DNA of 64,000 nt from Lycorma delicatula (Eukaryota > Arthropoda > Insecta > Hemiptera > Fulgoridae): the NCBI RefSeq assembly GCF_047948215.1, contig NC_134456.1, forward strand, positions 58,109,029-58,173,028, read 5' to 3'. The stretch's first letter is position 1. Every line of letters starts with the position of its first letter. Positions 61,401-64,000 of this stretch are shown piece by piece. The notes below the pieces were generated by a model. The model did not search any database. It worked only from the letters and a program-made list of their open reading frames with translations, and had not been told where the DNA came from. Both the position numbers and the translations under genes were made by a program.

Positions 61401-63061
61401 ACTTCATTCACACTCATACATATCATCCTCATTCATCCTCTGAAGTATTATCTAAATGGTAGTTACTGGAGGCTAAACAGGAAAAAGAAAGAAGATGTAA
61501 GAGAAAAGGAAAGTTGAGAAGGAGTGAAGTTACCTTATATTATTCAGGAATTAAAAGAGAAAAAAATGGAATACGAATAAGTGTAAAGAATAGTCTAGCA
61601 AGAAAAGTACAAAATATAATTTATCTGAACGACAGAGTAATGACTTTAAAAATTGGAATGCTGCCAAAAGTTCTAATAACAGTTCAGGTGTACATGCCAA
61701 AGTCATAGTATAAGGATGAAGTTATTGAAAAGATGTAACAATGAGGAGTTATTAGAAAAAGAACAGGATTGCTGCAATTATGAAGGAGTGGAATACATTG
61801 GTGAAGGTAAAGATAGTGAAACAGTGGGCAAGTTCGGAATGGGAACATGAAATGAAAGAGGAGCCAGGCTGGTTGAATTTTGCCATGATAAGGATTTGTT
61901 CATTATGAACACATTTTTTAAGAACCATAAATGAAGAAGATATACTGGACAAGACCAAGAGATGGATCTCACTTTCATATAGATCATTTTTTGGTTGAAA
62001 TTAAATAGAGGAATCATGTAAAGAAGGCAAATGGGCTACCAGGACCCAACATAGGAAGTGATCATATTCTGTTGATAATGGAAATGAAAATAAAATTAAA
62101 AAGAGTTCAAACTGCAATGAAGATGAAGAAATGGAACACAGAAAGGCATAGGGAGAGTAAAAGTGGAATGCTGACCCACTTTCATTTTCCCTTTTTCACT
62201 CAAAGTAAAAGAGAAAATGAGGAAATGTAGTCAAGGATAAATAATCTACGAGAGAAGCTGCAGAGAAAGGAATTTGTTTCTACGAAGGCATCTAGGCAAA
62301 AAAATATAAGGTAACACAAGAAATGAAATGAACAATGGAAGAAAGAAAAAAATATAAAAATAAAGATGTAGAATACAACAGAGCAGTCTTCTAAAGATTG
62401 AATAACAAATTAAAGAGAGAAATACATAAAGATATAGAGGACCTGTTAAGGAGAAGGAAACAGGAAATTCGTGAAGCTGAGGTGGAAGAAGAAATTATGG
62501 AAGAGGAGAAAGACCCACCAATTTTGAAATCTGAAATTGTACAGAACTTAAACTTCCAGTAGAACTGTTTAAATGTTTAGAAGATGAAGGAATAGATGAA
62601 ATGCTTTCACTCCAAACATAGCATTTACCAATCTCTTTCTCAGGTTCAGATGCGTTGTGGCAGAATTAAGTTTTTGTTTCTAAAAAAATCTTCCTTTGCC
62701 ATTGCAATTCTCATCTTAATTTCTTCTCTACTTTTCCAGTTTTCAGTGAGTACTGTCACAAAACACCGTTTTACTTGTTCAATTTTTCCTTCTGATGTAC
62801 CAACATCCACATCTTGCCTCTCATTCATCTTCATAATTTTTGTTTTCCTCACATTCATTTTTATCTCATACTCCTTCATACCTACTTCCAATGGTTTTAT
62901 TATTCCTTGTGATTCCTGATTGTAGGGTAGTGAAGGTTATAGTGAGACGAAAAGAAAAGCATGTGACAGTAAAAGATTGTGAGACAATAGTGGTGCCAGG
63001 AACCTGCAAACAGGCAGAACCACCACATGATGATGACAAAAAAATTAGGCTGTTATATTAA
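29698..63061 (+). CDS. SPON1: Spondin-1 (F-spondin)-like gene, 3' eleven coding exons, 5' end missing
   Basis: Secreted extracellular-matrix protein. Family members act in axon guidance, cell adhesion and matrix assembly; the exact role here is inferred. Joining 29698-29869, 37449-37547, 39935-40079, 41120-41232, 44085-44178, 45047-45170, 45548-45678, 56012-56105, 58350-58448, 59354-59531 and 62926-63061 gives 1385 nt with matching phases and no internal stop: 460 residues plus a split first codon. Order: reeler domain (about residues 1-105, containing KFIGFTLVVE and CPNMVTHTS), spondin N domain (about 140-310, containing FEGLWSRHTHPKDFP, SFWEYGGYASEG, DPSPDWIVG and YPWDAG), acidic linker, one six-cysteine TSP1 repeat, then a basic tail with two cysteines. 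The signal peptide and reeler start are absent, so at least one upstream exon is missing. All introns are GT-AG. Vertebrate F-spondin has six TSP1 repeats, so this protein is short. Family assignment is very secure; the last exon is slightly less so. Confidence 0.93.
29940..30731 (-). repeat. Dispersed repeat R-700, copy 2
   Basis: Inverted copy of 16893-17549 in the first visible spondin intron. It starts GGTCCAATTTGGGCATATGC and ends near GTGTTGTCGGC. It is longer than copy 1 by about 135 bp through several insertions, including the hairpin at 30164-30193. Confidence 0.75.
30164..30193. repeat. Hairpin, 13-bp perfect arms, CTAC loop
   Basis: Arms CAAGGGGGTGAGG and CCTCACCCCCTTG surround CTAC. 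Only one arm exists in the sister repeat at 17300-17325. Confidence 0.95.
30732..32127. other. Intronic DNA
   Basis: AT-rich intron sequence with the compound microsatellite at 31356-31466. No ORF or repeat remnant was recognised otherwise. Confidence 0.5.
31356..31466. repeat. Compound microsatellite (CA)n-C tract-(CA)n-(TA)n
   Basis: ACAC repeats, a C run (12 or more), further CA repeats and about 25 TA repeats lie in tandem. Confidence 0.97.
32128..33400 (-). pseudogene. LINE with internal deletion: endonuclease joined to C-terminal zinc region
   Basis: 33383-32787 on the minus strand encodes an APE-type endonuclease: IQETHCNTEEKLRKM, then PGYELLGATYHDAYGIAAYV, PAVYLGDFKNHHEQWKY, and a degenerate LCFTSTYSKSW where active copies have a catalytic SDH region. 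A linker piece with KKCIYSLRNPHIFP follows in another frame. 32634-32128 then gives WSTLNRIRTQHGRCTYFLYK, WGKSQMPLCGCGE and QTVKHI, the C-terminal CCHC-type end. The whole reverse-transcriptase palm is missing, so about 2 kb is deleted near 32530-32600. Dead copy in a spondin intron, opposite to the gene. Confidence 0.8.
33573..33640. repeat. Long near-perfect hairpin, 32-bp arms
   Basis: Arm 33573-33604 starts AATTCTAGTTATTGTC and ends TAGCCAATTTT. Arm 33609-33640 is its reverse complement with three differences, around a four-base ACAT loop. Confidence 0.92.
34361..34568 (-). repeat. SINE-A copy, tail-truncated
   Basis: Matches the SINE-A copy at 50220-50405: ACATGTGGTTAATTGAAACC, CCAACCACCAAAGAACAC, then GATCTAGTATTCAAATCC and a diverged tRNA-like head ending near TAGACCAACCC. 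The 3' tail segment is missing. Confidence 0.8.
34860..35960 (+). pseudogene. Penelope-like element remnant: RT C-terminus and GIY-YIG endonuclease
   Basis: Plus-strand frames, broken by shifts, show KQNYFYIPKQILYT near 35000 (RT region before the catalytic loop), NFLDCTFTKSNQQNYTFKIH and TDTLIHNTSNHSSSYKLSGL near 35264-35400 (RT thumb region of Penelope-like proteins), and YVSQIVCSFEQRYNEFLKAF with NSLDILQINKKII near 35705-35860 (GIY-YIG domain with altered YIGQT core). The order is right for a Penelope-like element. It lies in a spondin intron in the same direction as the gene. A second such element lies at 20700-21190 on the other strand. Confidence 0.75.
35961..37448. other. Intronic DNA
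   Basis: AT-rich. A weak tRNA-like B-box resemblance near 36830 is too poor to call. No coding remnant was recognised. Confidence 0.45.
37449..37547 (+). CDS. SPON1: Spondin-1 exon B: reeler domain C-terminal half
   Basis: The exon follows a polypyrimidine tract and TTTACAG and ends at GTAAAG. It encodes CPNMVTHTSVLPKAEVTVLW then IAPPPGSGCVTI. The Cys and the tryptophan-containing APP..GSGCV motif are typical of reeler domains. It ends with two bases (AG) of an Arg codon completed by the next exon. Confidence 0.92.
38500..39180 (-). pseudogene. RTE-type LINE, C-terminal RT fragment
   Basis: The minus-strand translation gives IMWIDEIQNEEVLR, then a block aligned with the RR....GH.. segment of the same family, preceded by a diverged LE..EMWC-like piece near 38830. 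W.D...NEEVL is a hallmark of the C-terminus of RTE-like polymerases common in insects. Several stops. It lies in the intron between spondin exons B and C. Confidence 0.6.
39935..40079 (+). CDS. SPON1: Spondin-1 exon C: reeler end and linker into spondin N domain
   Basis: The acceptor is GTTATAG and the donor is a weaker GTTTGA. The exon encodes RATVVEYRDVWFQDDGPLSY and then a cysteine-rich stretch ending CCACNEAKYE. The ATVVEYRD segment closes the reeler fold and CCAC.EAKYE leads into the spondin N domain, as in F-spondins. Its phase-0 end matches the next exon. Confidence 0.92.
40152..40240. repeat. Compound microsatellite (TA)n-(CA)n
   Basis: TA repeats are followed by ACAC and CATA repeats just after spondin exon C. 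The 68-residue minus-strand ORF here is a repeat artefact. Confidence 0.97.
41120..41232 (+). CDS. SPON1: Spondin-1 exon D: start of spondin N domain
   Basis: The acceptor CATTTACAG is followed by VTFEGLWSRHTHPKDFPSN and SWLTRFSDVIGASHTTNY. The F.G.WS..THP..FP and W..FSDVIGASH motifs are diagnostic of the spondin N domain shared by F-spondin and mindin. The donor is GTATCT and the exon leaves AG of a split codon. Confidence 0.95.
41627..41895 (+). repeat. SINE-A copy, strongly diverged
   Basis: Follows the SINE-A order: CTACTGGTTGAGTCGTCATC (A-box region), CCAAATCAG..GCTGATTT arm, GGTTCTGAGGTTCAAACTGT (B-box region), GGATTTGAATACTA, TTTGATGGTTAGG and CATATCATTCTCAT. The end is degraded. Older than the 50116 and 61199 copies. 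Confidence 0.7.
42762..42803. repeat. Hairpin 1 of a pair, 19-bp perfect arms, TTGT loop
   Basis: Arm 42762-42780 TAATTCACTACAGAAGGTT and its exact complement at 42785-42803 enclose TTGT at 42781-42784. Confidence 0.97.
42804..42837. repeat. Hairpin 2 of a pair, 15-bp perfect arms, TTGT loop
   Basis: Arm 42804-42818 CACATACAAGCTTCT and its exact complement at 42823-42837 enclose TTGT at 42819-42822. It starts at the base following hairpin 1. Confidence 0.97.
44085..44178 (+). CDS. SPON1: Spondin-1 exon E: spondin N domain
   Basis: The exon encodes SFWEYGGYASEGLRQVATTG and then ATRLLESELKDE, continuing the conserved W..G..AS.GL...AE.G segment. The acceptor is TTTGCAG and the donor GTAAAA. 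Phases fit both neighbours. Confidence 0.95.
45047..45170 (+). CDS. SPON1: Spondin-1 exon F: spondin N domain
   Basis: The exon encodes SQNIRTIIKARGISYPNVTG and then KTFAVFRVDKKHHLMSLVSML, containing the conserved (I/V)RT(I/V)IKA.G..YPN segment and the S..SM.G strand. There is one N-glycosylation sequon (NVT). The donor is a strong GTAAGT and one base of a Gly/Asp codon is left. Confidence 0.95.
45548..45678 (+). CDS. SPON1: Spondin-1 exon G: end of spondin N domain
   Basis: The exon encodes DPSPDWIVGVSKLELCLENC, then TWIENKVLNLYPWDAGIHSG and MTYI. PSPDWIVG, the LCL.NC.W cysteine pair and L.PWDAG..SG are the strongest family signature in the window. A sequon (NCT) is present. It is followed by a GTAAGT donor and a 10.3-kb intron filled with nested retrotransposons. 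Confidence 0.96.
45801..45895. repeat. Left half of an interrupted repeat (target of the nested LINEs)
   Basis: Matches 57676-57775: TAACCATCTTATATAATT, then TGCTATGAAGATAAATTCCC and TTCACAAATTCCATTAATG. It ends with TATATCA (45889-45895), which recurs at 55443-55449. Confidence 0.85.
46256..50100 (-). pseudogene. R1-like LINE ORF2 relic: endonuclease, reverse transcriptase, zinc tail
   Basis: Read right to left on the minus strand: EKWSLDVVLLQHPYVI, then a GADANAKSHSG segment near 49760 and WSVVDDCSSDHRLIILEIAD at 49540 form the APE endonuclease. MDWPKFYSLLESRLEIF at 49440 leads to the RT: VTEAEVRQVICSMARHKALG, CWKRGDVVLLFKGGDKDP, YRPLMLLPVIGKVFEKVL, NEYGFRSGKSTEEAI and FLDISGAFNNLR (altered first catalytic region), then KGCPLSTVLSPLLWIIEVDS and SYGDGTLL, where the catalytic YADD has become YGDG. 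The end at 46498-46256 has a Cys..SEHTMFDCPRW tail. Many stops; the altered active site means no activity. Confidence 0.88.
50116..50412 (-). repeat. SINE-A copy, full length, with 14-bp target duplication
   Basis: Complete 297-bp copy on the minus strand. The tRNA-like head is at the right end (GGTTGGTCTAGTGGTTAACG on the minus strand). The tail GGTAGTTACCGGAGGCTAAA and a short AAAAAG-rich end lie at the left. ACCTAACTCAACCT flanks it at 50102-50115 and 50413-50426. Confidence 0.95.
50430..51482 (+). pseudogene. Jockey-like gag (ORF1) relic with CCHC zinc knuckles
   Basis: FQLLKDREIKVVIRSIPYGA begins a PRE_C2HC-type gag domain. Zinc knuckles follow: CQKFGHSSNYC, CVKCGGIHDMATC and CANYKGLHPANYRGC, the third with one Cys changed to Tyr. 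A stop follows at about 50908. A later piece (51267-51482) with QVTIKDVLPEILAIFLRLLQ is the C-terminal end of the gag. ORF1 packages RNA in this family; this copy cannot. Confidence 0.88.
51490..53030 (+). pseudogene. Jockey-like ORF2 relic with internal deletions
   Basis: 51533-52190 is an APE endonuclease: SSETCLN, GGTAILVHRRHIHTR, ILMGDLNAKYESWNS, RPDILDIAI and LSSDHSPILLEL (the SDH catalytic motif). After VDWKMFYETLQ it jumps to NYRLISLLPVLSKLFERIFL and QFGFGESHSTTLQLV, so about 150 codons are deleted. After a frameshift, VFLDVAKAFDKVWHNGLLYK holds the first RT Asp, then GVTQGAVLS and YVNDMP, but the YADD block is lost (ISTGDQTANF) and a second deletion leads to a C-terminal piece, YVYPAWEALLNS. 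Confidence 0.88.
53080..54918 (-). pseudogene. R1-like LINE ORF1 (gag) relic
   Basis: On the minus strand a Met at 54918 starts a reading frame beginning VPKKLDATKPGPASKCGPAR. After a frameshift it gives FDGKVSRKRRGESSSDSDRD and a coiled-coil-like LGEVKGLVELIVEVTEV. 54362-54102 gives VDIVDSILLGLKRILDVEKH. Basic N-terminus, Ser/Asp-rich part, then helices fit an R1-type gag. The zinc-knuckle region expected near 53100-53300 is degraded (a possible RCPCLTEGSCHACG is seen). Confidence 0.6.
55253..55288. repeat. Hairpin, 16-bp perfect arms, CTCC loop
   Basis: Arms TGGTTTAAGTTGTGCA and TGCACAACTTAAACCA enclose CTCC. It lies in the probable 5' UTR of the R1-like LINE. Confidence 0.95.
55450..55620. 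repeat. Right half of the interrupted repeat
   Basis: Continues the match to 57776-57936: ATCTGAATTCATTC, GTGAAAAGTTTAAAT, AAAAGATAAATAATGAA, AAAAAGTATACTTTTAT and AATGCTGGATGTAGTTTCAC. Confidence 0.85.
56012..56105 (+). CDS. SPON1: Spondin-1 exon H: linker after spondin N domain
   Basis: After a long T run and TTTCAG the exon reads SPEQPTVPQERIRKINSSYP and then NDNRSPFYDPTG. F-spondins carry this SP.QPT.P.E.I..I linker right after the spondin N domain. Donor GTAAGC; phase 1. Confidence 0.93.
56146..56187. repeat. Inverted repeat, 11-bp arms, 20-nt spacer
   Basis: AAATACTGGCA at 56146-56156 and TGCCAGTATTT at 56177-56187, 40 bp into the intron after spondin exon H. Confidence 0.85.
56275..56312. 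repeat. 38-bp perfect palindrome
   Basis: ATTTTTACAACTTAAACTA is followed directly by its reverse complement TAGTTTAAGTTGTAAAAAT. The core AACTTAAAC/GTTTAAGTT is shared with the hairpin at 55253-55288. Confidence 0.97.
56390..56510 (-). repeat. SINE-B copy
   Basis: The minus strand reads TTGGTGGAGTGGTAGTGTCT, then GTCCTGTGTTCAAATTCCGG (B-box with changes), then GGAATGGCATTTTTTGTACG, as in the 24721 copy. The shared 3' tail is absent. Confidence 0.75.
56961..56997. repeat. Hairpin, 16-bp arms with one G-T pair
   Basis: AAGTTTGGTAGTGTCT and AGACACTGCCAAACTT enclose a five-base GTCAT loop. Confidence 0.93.
57676..57936. repeat. Uninterrupted copy of the LINE target repeat
   Basis: A continuous 260-bp sequence whose left part matches 45801-45895 and right part matches 55450-55620. 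The join (ATTAATGATTAATCAATCTG, about 57764-57783) corresponds to the LINE insertion point. It is in the intron between spondin exons H and I. Confidence 0.85.
58350..58448 (+). CDS. SPON1: Spondin-1 exon I: charged linker before TSP1 repeat
   Basis: The acceptor is TGTTTGCAG. The exon encodes GEEMKPLARLYLNRQRTYER and SCSESGEATEDEDG. It is an acidic, probably unstructured linker; P.A.L.L.RQR.YE is a family-like element. The donor is GTAATG. Phase matches both sides. Confidence 0.88.
59354..59531 (+). CDS. SPON1: Spondin-1 exon J: single thrombospondin type-1 repeat
   Basis: The exon encodes ACEISRQWSEWSAC, then NCGSGFQTRQREY, and later LLCTEQVTQRRNC and STC. It has the WSEWSxC core, the CGxGxxxRxR strand and six cysteines, so one whole TSP1 repeat sits in one exon. 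Tryptophans in W..W are potential C-mannosylation sites by family knowledge. The exon leaves GG of a Gly codon at a GTCAGT donor. Confidence 0.93.
59532..61077. other. First part of last spondin intron
   Basis: AT-rich DNA, then a less AT-rich segment at 60690-60960 that may be the 5' UTR of the following RTE-type LINE, since it lies just upstream in the same orientation. No coding signal of its own. Confidence 0.45.
60662..60698. repeat. Hairpin, 12-bp perfect arms
   Basis: CACCTGTCTACT and AGTAGACAGGTG enclose a 13-nt loop (60674-60686). Confidence 0.95.
61078..62590 (+). pseudogene. RTE-type LINE endonuclease relic, split by a SINE
   Basis: Plus-strand pieces in mixed frames are RKVRILLSSGMMENLE at 61090, then after the SINE VTLYYSGIKREKNGIRISVK, NDRVMTLKIGMLPKVLITVQ and VYMPKS at 61690. 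Later short pieces fit GEGKDSETVGKFG, NTFFKNHK, YTGQDQEMDL and NIGSDHILLIMEMKIKLKR near 62050 (the SDH motif). The order IQVYMP, VGKFG, TNTFF, SDH is that of RTE-type APE endonucleases. A charged helical linker (EVEEEIMEEEKDPPILKSEI) follows near 62500. Heavily broken. Confidence 0.78.
61199..61492 (+). repeat. SINE-A copy, full length
   Basis: Complete copy starting CCCACCGGGTTGGTCTAGTG (A-box), then the 18-bp palindrome CCAAATCAGCTGATTTGt-like arm, GAGTTCCAGCGTTTAAGTCC (B-box with one change), the body TTTGGTGGTTGGGTTTCAAT, and the tail GGTAGTTACTGGAGGCTAAA with an A-rich end. It interrupts the RTE-type LINE relic. Confidence 0.93.
62646..62891 (-). pseudogene. RTE-type LINE reverse-transcriptase fragment
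   Basis: The minus strand encodes VGMKEYEIKMNVRKTKIMKM, then GKIEQVKRCFVTVLTENWKS and REEIKMRIAMAKEDFFRNKN. This is the L.E.G..IN..KTK.M...EQV..F.YLG...T..G....EIK.RIA.AK..F segment C-terminal to the YADD motif. It faces the endonuclease piece to its left and ends about 35 bp before the last spondin exon. Confidence 0.85.
62926..63061 (+). CDS. SPON1: Spondin-1 terminal exon K: basic C-terminal tail and stop
   Basis: After CCTGATTGTAG the exon completes the Gly codon of exon J and reads GVVKVIVRRKEKHVTVKDCE, TIVVPGTCKQAEPP, HDDDKKIRLLY and TAA at 63059-63061. Exact phase match, two cysteines and immediate poly-A signals support it as the last coding exon. It does not form a second TSP1 repeat. 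It could be the end of a short splice form if other isoforms use exons beyond the window. Confidence 0.75.
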
Positions 63062-63878
63062 AAAAAATAAATATTCAATTTTGTAACAAAATAAAATAGT
63101 AAGATTATTATGAATGGCATCTTTATTCCAAAAATTGTTCTTTTGCATTTCACGAACTTTAACTAATAATGCACTTCTTAAAGTAAAGTTGTCAGTTAAA
63201 ATAAATATTTTTCTTATTATAATTACTGTGTTAATTATTGCCATGACAACCAACAATAAAGAAGATCTGAGGATTGAAAGGTGCTTTGCAATTCATGATG
63301 TCTGATCAGTTGCTATATTATTTTAATAATTAATAATGATATCTGCATTAATCCAGAACTATAGCTTCTTTAGTACGAACTGCTGCTTATTTGAATGTAA
63401 TTAACGAAACCAAAGCAAGATAATCAATTACAATTTGTAAATGAACAATATATAAATCACAATATTTATTATTATTTTAGCTATAAGTTCTTATTCAGTA
63501 CAAATTGCAATCTGCTTCCATAAGATAAACCATCCACGGTATCATGCATTATTCATTTAATATATTTTTGGCAACTGGTAGTAGAATGCATTTTGATTAC
63601 TGTACCAAAATTTTTTTTGATTACAATATTAAGCATATTTCTTTCCTTTTCAATGAATCTGTTTGTAGGAAAGTTTCTCTCAATTTCATTGATAATTATT
63701 TGGAGATTTTGACAAGTTTCAGAAAAAGAAATTTAATAAATGTGAATTTTTCTAAAAACTAAAATACACTTTAGTAACTGAGATGTTAAGATGATTCTAA
63801 TTACATTTAATATTTAAAATTTATTTTAATTAAATATATTACATTTAGAAGAAAAAGCCAACCAGAATATTTTGGAGA
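63062..63878. other. Downstream of the spondin stop codon
   Basis: AT-rich sequence with poly-A signals near its start. The short ORFs (for example 63544-63762) have no recognisable domains. Confidence 0.4.
63066..63095 (+). terminator. Candidate poly-A signals of the spondin-1-like gene
   Basis: AATAAA occurs at 63066-63071, five bases after the stop codon, and again at 63090-63095. Either could direct cleavage, so a very short 3' UTR is implied if the gene ends here. AATAAA is common by chance in AT-rich DNA. Confidence 0.45.
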
Positions 63879-64000
63879 TATATATATATATATATATTTA
63901 TATAACTTACACCAGGTTAGTCTAGTGGGGATGCTGAGGACACTCTGTCTCCTTCATATGCAAGAATGAGGGTTAGTCGGGGTGCTCCGATGACGCATTT
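63879..64000 (+). repeat. TA microsatellite and possible tRNA-like SINE head at the window edge
   Basis: TA repeats at about 63879-63902 precede ACCAGGTTAGTCTAGTGGGG, which resembles the A-box start of SINE-A (GGGTTGGTCTAGTGG). The following bases diverge and the window ends before a tail can be checked. Confidence 0.35.

Noticed and set aside
61078..62891. Twin-primed 5' inversion of one LINE
   Set aside because: The orientation order is opposite to that expected from twin priming.
62596..62919. 107-residue plus-strand ORF with a hydrophobic segment
   Set aside because: It is the antisense of the RTE-type RT fragment; the hydrophobic character comes from reading that strand backwards.

Overview
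The window looks like AT-rich nuclear DNA of an arthropod, most likely an insect. Evidence: one gene split into small exons by kilobase-scale GT-AG introns, poly-A-tailed tRNA-headed SINEs, R1/Jockey/RTE-type LINE debris, Penelope-like elements with GIY-YIG endonuclease remnants, a mariner-like element, and long CA/TA microsatellites. A hemipteran is my guess from the repeat types only; no species can be named from the sequence.

Layout. 1-29.7 kb is gene-free and repeat-rich. It holds a 152-480 repeat with a second copy at 11.9 kb, a 6.4-kb tandem array of about 56 copies of a 113-bp unit (2.0-8.4 kb), SINEs, a dead DDE transposase (10.1-10.8 kb), a complete but dead mariner-like element with terminal inverted repeats (14.5-15.9 kb), a Penelope-like remnant between 229-bp direct repeats (20.2-21.6 kb), and LINE 3' ends (25.9-27.4 kb). 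29.7-63.1 kb carries the only cellular gene I can support: the plus-strand 3' part of an F-spondin/spondin-1-like gene. Eleven coding exons have consistent phases and encode 460 residues: reeler domain (start missing), spondin N domain, acidic linker, one thrombospondin type-1 repeat and a short basic C-terminal tail with stop and poly-A signals. The exon with the signal peptide and reeler start lies upstream and was not found.

The spondin introns hold most of the accessory DNA. The 10.3-kb intron between exons 7 and 8 contains a layered insertion. An R1-like LINE on the minus strand, flanked by a 7-bp target duplication, is split by a plus-strand Jockey-like LINE with a SINE at its left edge. 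A related, uninterrupted copy of the target sequence lies 12 kb downstream. Another intron has a plus-strand Penelope-like element with RT and GIY-YIG remnants, and the last intron has RTE-like LINE pieces running to within about 35 bp of the terminal exon.

The most unusual signal is a scatter of short, perfect or near-perfect hairpins with 0-13-nt loops in non-coding DNA. Two at 42.8 kb abut exactly and share the same TTGT loop. In one case (30.17 kb) comparison with a sister repeat copy at 17.3 kb shows that the second arm is an extra inverted duplication, as expected from replication template switching. No rRNA gene, functional tRNA gene, CRISPR array, operon or bacterial feature was seen.
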